Source: JBKBUF01 sp046290815 (GTDB lineage Bacteria; Bacteroidota; Bacteroidia; Cytophagales; Cytophagaceae). Taken from it: a stretch of 64,000 nt of DNA. The DNA lies in contig JBKBUF010000011.1 of the NCBI GenBank assembly GCA_046290815.1, positions 1 through 64,000 on the forward strand, read 5' to 3'. Position 1 is the stretch's first letter. Every line of letters begins with the position of its first letter. The translations under genes were made by a program, and so were the position numbers. The notes beneath the pieces are model-generated. The model saw only the letters and a list, made by a program, of their open reading frames with translations, did not search any database and was not told where the DNA came from. This document shows, one piece after another, positions 8,576-18,600 of the stretch.

Positions 8576-9374
8576 AACAATCATTTACATTCTTGTTTCC
8601 ATTGCAGGATGCGTAGCTCTTGGTTTAGGAGTTTATTTTTATTTTAATTATAAGAATTCAAGGGAGTACATCGAATATGCGAATGAAGCTTTGCAGAATA
8701 AAGATTTCTATCATGCCACCAACTATGCAAAAGTATCATTGTATTACCAGGAAAACTTTGATGCCTACATGATACTTGCGAGGGTGAATAATGAACTGAA
8801 TTTCTTTGACGAAGTCATCAAGGATGTAAATTGGGCATTGGAACACGGCAAAGCAGATGAGCTGACTTATTTTTTGCGCGGAAAATCATATTATAAACTG
8901 CATTTAAAAGGAGAGGATATAAATGTTGAGGAAATTATGGCCACTCTTTTCGAAGGGAAAAAGGAAGTATCCACTAATTTAATTAAAGCCAAAGAAGATT
9001 TGCTCAAAGGAGCGGAACAGGAGGATGCAATAGATAGTACCTTTTATTATCTGGGAATTGTATTAAATAAATTAGGAGATAATAAGGGTGCAGCAGAAAA
9101 TTTTCAAAAATTCATTTCAGTGAATAAAAACTCTTTTGAAGCTTATGCAGAAAGAGGCATAGCACTTTATCATGCGGGGGATTTCAAAGCTGCACTAAAT
9201 GATTTGAATGTAGCAGAAGAAATGAGGCCAAAAGAAGGAAGGGTGTTGTTTTTTAAAGGTATGACAAACCTGGAATTAAAAGATACTACTGCAGCATGTA
9301 TGGATCTGGCCGGCGCACGTAACAACGATTACCAAATGCCTGAGGGTTTAATTGAACAAGTATGCAAATATTAG
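8565..9374 (+). CDS. membrane-anchored tetratricopeptide repeat protein
   Basis: Protein of 269 residues with an N-terminal membrane anchor (about 7-27) and TPR units in the remainder; clear helical pairs run from about 35 to 105 and 160 to 250. TPRs bind other proteins. The start lies inside the last 11 bases of the PrsW-like gene, which implies coupled translation and a shared task. A role as partner or substrate adaptor of the protease is inference. Confidence 0.75.
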   Translation: MQNKTIIYILVSIAGCVALGLGVYFYFNYKNSREYIEYANEALQNKDFYHATNYAKVSLYYQENFDAYMILARVNNELNFFDEVIKDVNWALEHGKADELTYFLRGKSYYKLHLKGEDINVEEIMATLFEGKKEVSTNLIKAKEDLLKGAEQEDAIDSTFYYLGIVLNKLGDNKGAAENFQKFISVNKNSFEAYAERGIALYHAGDFKAALNDLNVAEEMRPKEGRVLFFKGMTNLELKDTTAACMDLAGARNNDYQMPEGLIEQVCKY

Positions 9375-9434
9375 GTACCTGATTCCTTTTTAATTATAAT
9401 TATTCATTCAATCACATAAATTATAGTTTAGACA

Positions 9435-9740
9435 ATGGTAAAACACATCGTATTCTGGAAGCTGAAAGAAACAGCACATGGTAAAAGCAGACAGGAAAAT
9501 GCTGTCATCATTAAAAAGATGCTGGAAGATTTATCAGGTAAAATACCTGGGTTAACAAAAATTGAGGTAGGCATTGATTTTAGCAAGGAGGCTGAGTTTT
9601 CTGCTGATGTTGCCTTGTATTCAGAATTTGAGAGCAGAGAAGCATTAGATGGGTACCAAAAGCATCCTTTACATGAAGAAGTGAAACATTATATTGGAGA
9701 AGCTAGGTCCGAAAGAAGGATAGTGGATTATTATATTTAG
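9435..9740 (+). CDS. Dabb family (stress-responsive alpha/beta barrel) protein
   Basis: Small 101-residue cytoplasmic protein beginning MVKHIVFWKLKE, the hallmark of the Dabb domain, with the usual ferredoxin-like pattern and a conserved HPLHEEV segment near residue 78. Dabb proteins form dimeric barrels. Their roles differ between organisms and none can be assigned here. It stands alone, 60 bases after the TPR gene. Confidence 0.8.
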   Translation: MVKHIVFWKLKETAHGKSRQENAVIIKKMLEDLSGKIPGLTKIEVGIDFSKEAEFSADVALYSEFESREALDGYQKHPLHEEVKHYIGEARSERRIVDYYI

Positions 9741-9796
9741 GCTGTAATAATGGTTACTTAATTGCTGTTTTATGTATATATCAAAAATATTTTTCT

Positions 9797-12610
9797 ATGA
9801 CCAAAAATTTTTACATCCTATTCCTTTTTCTCATTCCTGTAATAGGATCAGCTCAAATAAATTATGGGCAGCATAATTTAAATCTAAATCCGGTTCAGCC
9901 TGATCAAAGTCAAATTTTTAACACCCCTCATGCAACAATTGCTCAAGGTGTGGTGAATTTTAACGTAGTTAAAGGGACAGTTAATCTTGGCGGGAATACC
10001 GGACCTTTTGCATATCCGTCTTCTACCAATATGGTTATGCTTCCTAATGCTATGGTTCCTGTAACCTCAGATTTTAAAGATTGCATGAGTCAAAATGGAA
10101 TTACCACTTTTGGTGTTGTTTACAATATTATTTATGCTTATACATTCAATAATTCAAATTTTGGATTAAGATTTGCATCGTCAAATTCAGGTACCGCATC
10201 CGCTCCACCATATCCTCAACATCTTATTAGTGCAACCGCCAATCAGATCATCAGGAATAATTTCTCTTACATTACCAATAATTTTATTGGTTTTGCATTT
10301 AATGGCCGAACCGAATTTCATGGTAGTAATCCTTTTTGCAAATTAATAAATACCACACCTGATATGGTGTTAGGAACAGGGTTATACCCATTTGAGTTGA
10401 CAATTCAGAATAATAGACATTATGGTTGGATCAGAATAACAGGACCTTCTTTTACCAAGCTCCTTGAAATCGCTTACGAAGAAACTCCTAATAAACCAAT
10501 TCTGGCAGGGAAAACTGTTGATGATGCTACCCATTGTGAAGGATTGGCGGCTCTAACGCCAAATTCTGAAACCGGTATCATATGTAATTCTAATGCTACA
10601 GCACCTACCACTTTAAGCACGACATTCAATACTAACTATTTTTATGAATGGCGGAAAGACGGAGTGAAGATACCTGGTGCTAATTCCAATTCCTTTTCTC
10701 CTACAACTGCCGGAGTTTATGATGTTATTGTAACAAATTTTACTTCTAATTGCAGGGATACATCCAATTCAATAAGTCTTTCAGTAAGATCATTGAGTTT
10801 AAGTTTAGGTAATGATACAACAGTTTGTCAGGGATCCAGCAAAGTAGTAAAGGCTTCGGTGACCGGCACAGGACCGTATTCATTTTCATGGTCATCAAAT
10901 ATTTCTGAAATCAATGGTGGGGTTATGCAGCAATACAATGTTACAATTAATTCAAATTCATGGATTATTTCACATGTAACTGACAATTTTGGATGCGCAG
11001 CGATGGATTCTGTATTTTTTCTAACCTTACCTTCAGGACCTGTTAACTTAACATCATCTGCCCCTGATCTATGCCCTCCAGACCCTTCAAAATCTGTTAA
11101 TCTTTCTGTCAGTGGCGGAGGAACATATGTTTTATATAAAGATGGTATTCCAAAGGAACAAGTTACCGTATCATCTTCGAAAAACTGGGTTATTAAAGAA
11201 TCCGGTTCCTATTACGTAGTAAGAAATAATGCCTGTGGCTTGGGAGAATCAGAAGTAGTAAACATTGCTGCCTGTACCGAATATTCTATAATTAAAGGTA
11301 AGGTATTTAATGACCTTAATAACAATGGTACTCAGGATTCAGGTGAAAATGGAATAGGCTCTGTTGTAATTAAGGCAGGAGATTTAGCAGGTATCACAGA
11401 TGATCAGGGAAATTATTCAATGTATGTCAAGGCGAACACTGTATATTCTCCTGAAGCCATATTGTCAAATGCTGGTCAGGTTTTATCTTATCCTCAAACA
11501 ACTTATACTATTAACACTGGCTCCGGAGTAAATACATTTGATAATATTAATTTCGGAATACATACTCCTCCTATAAAAGATCTCCAGGTTTCGATAGTGG
11601 GTGGTCTTATTATTCCGGGATTCGATACAAGATATTCTATTATATTGACTAATATCGGAACAGAAGCATTAAACGGAACATTAGATTTTAAGTATGATAA
11701 CAGACTTAACCTGCTTTCCGCTTCTGATTCTTATACACAGAATTTATCGACTTTGACTTTTACTTTTAGCAATTTACTTCCTGGAACCAAAAAGATTATT
11801 GGAATAAGCTTTAATGCAACGACTCAATTTACATTAAATGAAGGAGTAATTGCCGAAGCCCTCGGTTCAATTGAAGGAACAGATATCAATCTTAATAATA
11901 ATAAATTTATATCACGAGTGGTGGTGGTAGGATCTTATGACCCTAATGACAAACTTGTTTTTCCTGTTGGAATACATGAAGAAAATTATATCCAGACTTC
12001 AGAAGAACTCACCTACACCATAAGATTTCAGAATACAGGAACATATTATGCATTTAATGTTGTAGTTAAAGATACTATAGATAAGGATCTTGATTTATCC
12101 AGTTTTAAATCTTTAACTACGAGTCACCCATGCAGGATTTCTATTGATAGTTCCAGAGTTATTACATGGACTTTTAATAATATCATGTTGCCGGATAGTA
12201 ACAGAAATGAACCGGAAAGCCATGGTCATATTATTTTCCGCATAAAGCAAAATGCATTTAATCCTATTAATACAAAGATCACCAATAAAGCCTATATTTA
12301 TTTTGACTTCAATGAAGCAATCATTACTAATGAAGTTTTGAATACAGTTAATGATAATATTTTTGTAACTTCCTCATTGGCAGATAAGAATGATTTAGTT
12401 GATGTGCATCCGAACCCATCAAATGGAATAATCAGAGTTATTTCAGATGAAGAAATTCAGAACTGGAGATTATTTGATGCGGCAGGAAAGCAGGTAATGT
12501 ATTTTGGAAATACATTAGAAGCAGATATTTCTTCATTGAAGCAAGGACTTTATATTATTAAAATTAAAATTAGTAATGGAGAAATTGTAAAGCGCCTGAT
12601 CAAAGAATAA
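9797..12610 (+). CDS. secreted multidomain protein with SdrD-B-like, DUF7619-like and T9SS sorting domains
   Basis: Exported 937-residue surface protein. It has a signal peptide (1-19, ending in GSAQ), an N-terminal region of unknown fold (about 20-240), Ig-like repeats with paired cysteines (about 245-495), an SdrD B-like repeat starting KGKVFNDLNNNGTQDSGENG near 499, a DUF11/DUF7619-like region containing SYDPNDK near 714 and YTIRFQNTGT, and a C-terminal T9SS type A domain (about 865-937: HPNPSNG, WRLFDAAGK, LKQGLYIIKI). No catalytic domain is recognised. It ends one base before the next lipoprotein gene. Confidence 0.8.
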   Translation: MTKNFYILFLFLIPVIGSAQINYGQHNLNLNPVQPDQSQIFNTPHATIAQGVVNFNVVKGTVNLGGNTGPFAYPSSTNMVMLPNAMVPVTSDFKDCMSQNGITTFGVVYNIIYAYTFNNSNFGLRFASSNSGTASAPPYPQHLISATANQIIRNNFSYITNNFIGFAFNGRTEFHGSNPFCKLINTTPDMVLGTGLYPFELTIQNNRHYGWIRITGPSFTKLLEIAYEETPNKPILAGKTVDDATHCEGLAALTPNSETGIICNSNATAPTTLSTTFNTNYFYEWRKDGVKIPGANSNSFSPTTAGVYDVIVTNFTSNCRDTSNSISLSVRSLSLSLGNDTTVCQGSSKVVKASVTGTGPYSFSWSSNISEINGGVMQQYNVTINSNSWIISHVTDNFGCAAMDSVFFLTLPSGPVNLTSSAPDLCPPDPSKSVNLSVSGGGTYVLYKDGIPKEQVTVSSSKNWVIKESGSYYVVRNNACGLGESEVVNIAACTEYSIIKGKVFNDLNNNGTQDSGENGIGSVVIKAGDLAGITDDQGNYSMYVKANTVYSPEAILSNAGQVLSYPQTTYTINTGSGVNTFDNINFGIHTPPIKDLQVSIVGGLIIPGFDTRYSIILTNIGTEALNGTLDFKYDNRLNLLSASDSYTQNLSTLTFTFSNLLPGTKKIIGISFNATTQFTLNEGVIAEALGSIEGTDINLNNNKFISRVVVVGSYDPNDKLVFPVGIHEENYIQTSEELTYTIRFQNTGTYYAFNVVVKDTIDKDLDLSSFKSLTTSHPCRISIDSSRVITWTFNNIMLPDSNRNEPESHGHIIFRIKQNAFNPINTKITNKAYIYFDFNEAIITNEVLNTVNDNIFVTSSLADKNDLVDVHPNPSNGIIRVISDEEIQNWRLFDAAGKQVMYFGNTLEADISSLKQGLYIIKIKISNGEIVKRLIKE

Positions 12611-12611
12611 A

Positions 12612-13487
12612 ATGATTAAATTAAATTTTACAGTACTAGTAATTTGTTCGATCATGTTTTCATGCGGAACAGAAAAATCTTCTATTGATACCTCCGACTT
12701 CACCGAAGCAGTATTTACTGCAGGCATCGAAGGTCCGGCAGTTAGCAACGAAGGAATTCTTTATGCGGTGAATTTCCAGAAAGAAGGCACTGTCGGGATG
12801 GTTGACCAGGAAGGGAAAGCTGAAATATTCATCGAGCTGCCCGAAGGAAGCACCGGAAATGGAATCAGGTTTGACAAACATGGCTATATGTATGTTGCAG
12901 ATTATACAGGACATAAAATCCTTCAGATTGATTTGCCGACTAAAGATATTCATGTGTATGCTCACAACCCTTCTATGAATCAGCCGAATGATATAGCCAT
13001 TACTGATTTGGGAATTCTATTTGCTTCTGATCCCAATTGGTCAGACTCAACCGGTAAGTTATGGCGAATTGATATGGATGGATCTACTATACTGCTTGAA
13101 GACAGTATGGGAACAACCAATGGAATTGAAGTAAGTCCTGATAATAAAAGGCTTTATGTAAACGAAAGCATTCAGAGAAATGTATGGGTATATGACCTGG
13201 ATGAAAATGGGAATATTTCTAATAAAAGATTACATATTAAATTTGATGACTTTGGTATGGATGGTATGAGGACAGATATTGAAGGTAATCTATATATCAC
13301 TCGTTTTGGAAAAGGAACAGTAGCGGTAGTTTCTCCCGAAGGAAAATTAGTAAGAGAAATTAAACTAAAGGGAGAAAAGCCTACAAATGTCGCTTTTGGA
13401 GGGAAAGATAATAAAACGATTTTTGTCACTATGCAAGACAGAATGCTGGTAGAAACTTTTGAGAACCCGATTGCAGGTAGGGAATAA
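12612..13487 (+). CDS. SMP-30/gluconolactonase-like lipoprotein
   Basis: Predicted beta-propeller hydrolase of the SMP-30/gluconolactonase/LRE group, 291 residues. A type II signal peptide ends in the lipobox MFSC (Cys18), so it should be a lipoprotein. Propeller elements include GNGIRFDKHGYMYVADYTGH, NQPNDIAI, TNGIEVSPDNKRLYVNES and GMRTDIEGNLYITRFG, matching metal-site regions of the family. The substrate is unknown. Its ATG follows the stop of the T9SS protein by one base, so the two are probably co-transcribed. Confidence 0.8.
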   Translation: MIKLNFTVLVICSIMFSCGTEKSSIDTSDFTEAVFTAGIEGPAVSNEGILYAVNFQKEGTVGMVDQEGKAEIFIELPEGSTGNGIRFDKHGYMYVADYTGHKILQIDLPTKDIHVYAHNPSMNQPNDIAITDLGILFASDPNWSDSTGKLWRIDMDGSTILLEDSMGTTNGIEVSPDNKRLYVNESIQRNVWVYDLDENGNISNKRLHIKFDDFGMDGMRTDIEGNLYITRFGKGTVAVVSPEGKLVREIKLKGEKPTNVAFGGKDNKTIFVTMQDRMLVETFENPIAGRE

Positions 13488-13491
13488 AGAT

Positions 13492-13971
13492 ATGATCAAA
13501 AGATTTTTAAAGAAATTCGGTTTATTTTTGATTTTATGGGTAGTCCTTTGTCTGATTACAAAAAGTCAGGATTATGATAGAGAGTATGATATGCTGATTG
13601 GCTTCCCTTTTAGGTTTATAGAAACAGAAGGAATCCGAGAATTCGGTATTTCTCTGGTAAATTTTGACAAACTTAAATTAACCTATAATTTAATGATCGT
13701 AGTAGCCCTAACTATTTTAGTTATCTTAAAACAAAAGCCCTTTCGTAGAAAGGGCTTTTTATATTATTTAGCTTTAAACTTTAAACTTATCTCTTCATTC
13801 TCATACCCCGCACTCCGTACCCCGCTCCATACTCTTTCTCCGCACTCCCCACTCCAATTATCTTTTCAATATCAACCCACTATATCCCTTATTATTTTCA
13901 GATCTTACATTAAGGAAGTACATTCCCTGATCGATCTTTACTTCATCCAGGTTGATAATAAATTCATCTGA
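13492..13971 (+). CDS. small membrane protein whose frame runs through a terminator
   Basis: Starting at the ATG at 13492 (4 bases after the previous stop), the first 80 residues look like a real two-helix membrane protein (helices at about 9-23 and 66-80). The frame then enters the terminator at 13733-13760 without a stop and continues as low-quality sequence rich in Ser, Pro and Leu, antisense to the last 114 bases of the next gene. The native protein probably ended near 13730; a lost stop or a frameshift near 13720-13735 would explain this. I do not recognise the family. An upstream start at 13459 is unlikely. Confidence 0.5.
   Translation: MIKRFLKKFGLFLILWVVLCLITKSQDYDREYDMLIGFPFRFIETEGIREFGISLVNFDKLKLTYNLMIVVALTILVILKQKPFRRKGFLYYLALNFKLISSFSYPALRTPLHTLSPHSPLQLSFQYQPTISLIIFRSYIKEVHSLIDLYFIQVDNKFI
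13733..13760 (+). terminator. intrinsic terminator
   Basis: An 11-bp stem AAAAGCCCTTT / AAAGGGCTTTT around a CGTAG loop, followed by T. It ends the plus-strand unit containing the T9SS protein and the SMP-30-like lipoprotein, and lies inside the open frame of the small membrane ORF. Confidence 0.85.
13796..13857. repeat. low-complexity intergenic repeat of CCCGCACTCC units
   Basis: Bases 13803-13857 consist of imperfect repeats of CCCCGCACTCC / CCCGCTCC / CCGCACTCCCCACTCC. The GAGTGCGGAG-like complement also appears in the gap at 55377-55400 (AAGAGTAAGAGTGCGAAGTG). It lies between a terminator and the stop of the convergent gene. No gene is seen in it. Confidence 0.45.
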
Positions 13972-15390
13972 AAATCCTTCATTTGAACTATATAACACCC
14001 TTCCTGTATGATCCAGTAATTCCACAGTAGCAGATAGCCGGTCTTCACATTTAATAATGATTCTGTCGGTTGCCGGATTAGGATATACTTTGGCATTGAT
14101 GCTGTTAAACTTTTTTACGGACTGTATTCCTGCAGGTTTTACATGTATTTCAAAAGAAGTAGAAGCAGTACCGCCATGTCCGTCGTTAACAGAAATGTGT
14201 ATGGTGTCAAATCCAATATGATCTTCTCCTGCTGTTCCTCGGAATGTTTTTGTGAGTTCATCATAAGTGAGCCAGGCAGGCAGTACACCGTGTCCGTGAT
14301 TAGAAGAAGTTGAGTAGGTTAGGGTATGGCCATCTTCATCATGAAACAAATCATTAGGGATTACCCATACGAATTCTTCGCCGACAACTGCAACCGTATC
14401 GTTAAGTTGATATTGGACTACCGGAGGTTTGTTACCTGTCACAGTTAGTTTGTATTCATCAATTGCAAATTCATGTCCGTTTTGAGCTCTTACAAGTATG
14501 TAATAAACTCCTCCGTCGTTAAATGAGGGTGTTCCTGATAGTGTCCTTGTACTTGGATTAAATGTCAACCATTCAGGTAATACCTCCATTCCTCTCTGGA
14601 AGACGGCATAGTGCAATGTTTTTCCTTCCGGATGTTCAAATGTATTTGTTGGGATTGTGTATGAATATTGTACATCTTCAAAAGCATATTGGTCAGGTAT
14701 CGGATTAATTACATATGGAAATGATGCCGTAGCCTGATAAGGATGACAATCTTCTTTCTGTGACTCTGGGACCATTGGGTTCATACCATCGGAGGTCCTT
14801 GTTTTATGCAACGTAAATCTATCTATGATAAATCCTAAAGCTCTTCCTGAAAATTCAATTGAATATATCCCTGGTTCATCATAAGTAACAAATATCTGGT
14901 GAAAGGTACCATCGTGATCATAATGCGTTGAAGCAAAATAAAACCATGTGTCTCTTGGTCCTATCATTACTTTGAACCAGTCATTGCCCGGAGTGCCGGT
15001 ATATTCATTATTTATTTCAGTGCTTGTTTCACCTTCAGGAAAACGTACCCATACATCATTTGCATGATAGTTTGGACGGTAGCCACGCATCTTAAAGCTA
15101 TATTTTCCAGCTTCCGTCACTTTGAATTTGTAGGTTATCACACTCTTTCCTGATACACCCGTTAGGTCACTGCCTATGTATTCAACATAACCTGATCCGG
15201 AATATCCCGGGATATCATTCCTTACCTGCCAATAGGTTCCTTTGACATTTCCTGATTCCATTTCAATAGCAATCACATTGTCCTGTTGTACAAAGGTACA
15301 GCTGTCCTGTGCATAGGAAATTGTTTGTGTAGTTGCCAGAAAAATTAAGGCAAGCGAAGGGATAAAAAAAGTCTGTATAGTTTTCATCAT
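13858..15390 (-). CDS. secreted protein with carbohydrate-binding-like and cadherin-like (He_PIG/dystroglycan) domains and T9SS sorting domain
   Basis: Exported 510-residue protein. Signal peptide at 1-27 (cleavage after ISYAQ). Residues 37-195 resemble a beta-sandwich carbohydrate-binding module of the CBM6/35 type (it begins AIEMESGNVKG and ends in FIIDRFTLHK). Two cadherin-like putative Ig domains follow (about 230-320 and 325-415), each with the WLTF/WLTY...LSGTP/FRGTA signature. A T9SS type A domain (about 430-510: KVYPNPATDRIIIK, LDHTGRVLY, DQGMYFLNV) ends the protein. A polysaccharide-binding cell-surface role is inferred. Confidence 0.8.
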   Translation of the reverse strand: MMKTIQTFFIPSLALIFLATTQTISYAQDSCTFVQQDNVIAIEMESGNVKGTYWQVRNDIPGYSGSGYVEYIGSDLTGVSGKSVITYKFKVTEAGKYSFKMRGYRPNYHANDVWVRFPEGETSTEINNEYTGTPGNDWFKVMIGPRDTWFYFASTHYDHDGTFHQIFVTYDEPGIYSIEFSGRALGFIIDRFTLHKTRTSDGMNPMVPESQKEDCHPYQATASFPYVINPIPDQYAFEDVQYSYTIPTNTFEHPEGKTLHYAVFQRGMEVLPEWLTFNPSTRTLSGTPSFNDGGVYYILVRAQNGHEFAIDEYKLTVTGNKPPVVQYQLNDTVAVVGEEFVWVIPNDLFHDEDGHTLTYSTSSNHGHGVLPAWLTYDELTKTFRGTAGEDHIGFDTIHISVNDGHGGTASTSFEIHVKPAGIQSVKKFNSINAKVYPNPATDRIIIKCEDRLSATVELLDHTGRVLYSSNEGFSDEFIINLDEVKIDQGMYFLNVRSENNKGYSGLILKR

Positions 15391-15534
15391 ACTCTTAATG
15401 GTTTTTGACTAGTGAATAATTAGGGAAGCTTTGAAATGTTTTAGAAAATTTAAAAAGATTTCCTTATTATCGGTTGATATTCAATAGATATAACTATTTC
15501 AGCATACGGTAGTTATTTAAAAAATACTCCAACT

Positions 15535-15695
15535 ATGCTAACCATGTTCAACCGTAAGAGTTGCCTGATAATTTTATTTATACTATAAGTATTCACTGAA
15601 ATTTTTGCACAACCGGAACTGTTAAATACCATACCAGCTACTGCCCGGCTAATGACCGGTTTCAGAACAGCGCATACTTTTTTTCCAATGATACT
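15535..15695 (+). pseudogene. disrupted signal-peptide leader of the PA14 giant protein
   Basis: Starting at ATGs 15535/15544 one frame reads MFNRKSCLIILFIL, a TAA stop at 15586-15588, then VFTEIFAQP, which together look like a normal signal peptide ending in FAQ. A different frame (that of the following ORF) reads YCPANDRFQNSAYFFSNDT immediately before residue 1 of the large ORF and clearly belongs to the same protein. So the leader carries one nonsense codon and one frame change between about 15610 and 15645. There is no other gene in 15391-15695. Confidence 0.65.
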
Positions 15696-18600
15696 TTGTA
15701 TAAGATTACCGGTACAGGTCCTGCACGATTTGTTAAGAAGCTAAATTCTTCAAGTGTTAGCGGTACGCAGTTTCAGTTCGGATACAGGGGTAAGGAATTC
15801 ATCAATTCATTAAACAATAATTTTTTCTTTGTTACTACTTCTTCAGGGCAAAAACATTTATGGAAATCAAACGGAACAACAGCAGGAACATCAATTATTG
15901 GATCATTTAATAATATTGGTCTTTTTACTTTGTTTAAGAATAAATATTATTTTCCTGCTAGTAATAGCTCTGTAGGAACAGAGCTGTGGTCAGTTGATGA
16001 TGCCGGAAATGTTGTTTTGATTAAAGATCTTAATCCTGGATCTCAAGGTGGTTTAGAAATAAATCCTGGTTATGGAGAAGGGAAATCTATTTTTGCAACT
16101 TCAGACTTTTTATATTTTACAGGTAATAACGGTAAAACCGGTTTTGAAATGTGGCGTACAGATGGCAGTCAGGGAAATGCTAACCTTGTTATGGATCTTG
16201 CGCCCGGAATTGAATCGTCCTATGCAGGTAATTTTGCATTTTTTAATAATCAGATATTTTTTGTTGCATTGGGAAGGATCTGGAGAACTAATGGGAGTTT
16301 GGAAACTACCTATTTTGTCTTTGAGCCGGAGTATGATCTATTATTTATTTCAGCATTAAACGCAACAGCTGAACATCTGTTTTTTTTCACTGATTACATG
16401 CATGATTGTGACATGTATAAAATCAATAAAGATAATAAGGTTAACCTCTTCAAACATATAGGACCTTCCGTTAGTAACTTTTTTACGTTTGACGGAAAGT
16501 TTGCTTTCGCAGTTTGGAGCGGCGATTATTATATTGGTTGTTATAATATAACTGATGGAAATACTATAGAGCCACTCATATGTGATTTTGGTGAATATGC
16601 ATATGACCCTCCGATATTACCCTTCAATAATAGATATATTTTCAGTCCCAAAGATTATCCTGGGTATGAACAGGATCAGGTAAAAGGAAGCAAGGAAGCC
16701 GTTCAATATGACTATTCTCTCAAGAAGGAAACTTATCTTAAAGACATGTACCCTATAAATCAAATGGGATTTAGTCATGCGGATGAATTCGCTCGTGTGG
16801 GTGATTATTTGTACTTTTATGTTGCAACTAATAATGATTGGACTAATCCAAAATATAAATGGTACCGTTATCTGCCTCAACCTGCTGTAAATAATTCTTT
16901 AAAAATAACATCTCTTAAACTCGTTAATGCCAACACCGGACAAGATCAGGCTACATTGAGCAATAATTTTACTATCGGAAATGCCAATACTTTGTTAAAG
17001 GATCTTGTCCTCAATATCAGAGCTGAAACCTCCGGTCCGGTAGAAAGTGTTAAGTTTATTCTGGACGGAAAAGAAATAATTCAAAATAGCAGTCCTTATG
17101 CCTATGCAGGTTATTCAATTGGTAAATACAAGCAATGGATCCCTTCGGTGGGCGAACATACATTAACAGTAATTCCCTACTCCCTGGACTCTGCCAAAGG
17201 TATGGAAGGTGAACCTTACAGTATTTCATTTTCTGTTCAGGCCAAAGATAAGGTCATTTCTTTTACTCTTGTAAATCCGGTAACAGGACAGGATATAAAG
17301 ACGCTTCAACAAGGTGATACCATAGGAAGTGCTACCGTACTATCAAAAGATAATAAATATAATATAAGGGCTAATATTGACGGCCAGCCATACAAAGTTT
17401 TTTTTAAGCATGAGCATGAATTTTACCTTCCTGAATATAATTGTAGTCGATTCGTTGATTCCGTAAGCAGATTTTCTCCACCATATACTTTAGCAGGTTA
17501 CAGCAATGGAAAGTATAATTCATTTACTCCAAAAATCGCCCGCCATACTATCACTGCTACTCCGATGGTCCCAACAGAAGGGCTTGGTGGTGAAGGAAGG
17601 CACCTTCAGGTTACGTTTTATGTAAGAGGTGCAGATGCTGTAACTGATTTGGTACTTGTAAATCATAATACTAATCAGTCATTGAAAACAATCAATGAGG
17701 GTGATGTTATTAATATAAGAGAATATCCGGGTGTATCACGTTTTAATATTCGTGCCAATACGAATATGCATCAGGTAGAAGAAGTTGTTTTTGAAAACTC
17801 CGGTGATCGGAAGAATGTGATTGACCGTTCTTCTCCTTTTTATTATGAAAGTTATTGGTCTTCCTGGGAGACCCTGCCTATAAATCGTTACCAAATGCAG
17901 GCTACTCCTTATTCAGTTGATGTTTCAACCTCCGCGTGGTGGGAGTTTAAGAATACATTTAGGGCATATCAAGGAAAAGCATTAAAACGAAATTTCCTCC
18001 TTATAGACGAGCCTTTGGGAAATCAAATTGTTGATTATTATTTATTGGATGCAGATAATGATGAATTTTTCCGGGTGTTAAAACATGGGGATTCTCTGGA
18101 TCTGGCTAAACTTCCCAAAAATCTCAATGTGCAGATTGTCACGTATCCTGTTCAGGTAGGAAGTGTAAAAATTGAATACAACGGAAATTCGAGATTTGAA
18201 ATGGAAGCTCCTTATTCTTTGTTCGGCGATGAAAATGGTAATTTCAAGCCAGGCACTTTTACAACAGGATATCATACCTTAACCACTACACCTTATTCGG
18301 GAGCAAACGGAACAGGAACAGTGGGTTTCGGCCGAACAATAAGATTTTATATTTATGATTCCAGAGCTTGTATGGCAACCGGAACAATACTACGAGAGCA
18401 GTGGAACGATCTGTCAGGAATGAAAGTATCAAATATTCCTTTGGAAACGCCTCCTCATTCTTCTTCACATATCACTTTATTTGAAGGACCGGTGGATCAT
18501 GCAGACAGATACGGAAGCCGGATCAGAGGATATGTGTGTCCACCTGTATCGGGTTTATATACCTTCTGGATATCATGCAATGACGAAGGTGAGTTATGGT

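Noticed and set aside
15391..15534. Possible separate small gene between the two T9SS genes
   Set aside because: No frame of useful length outside the broken PA14 leader.
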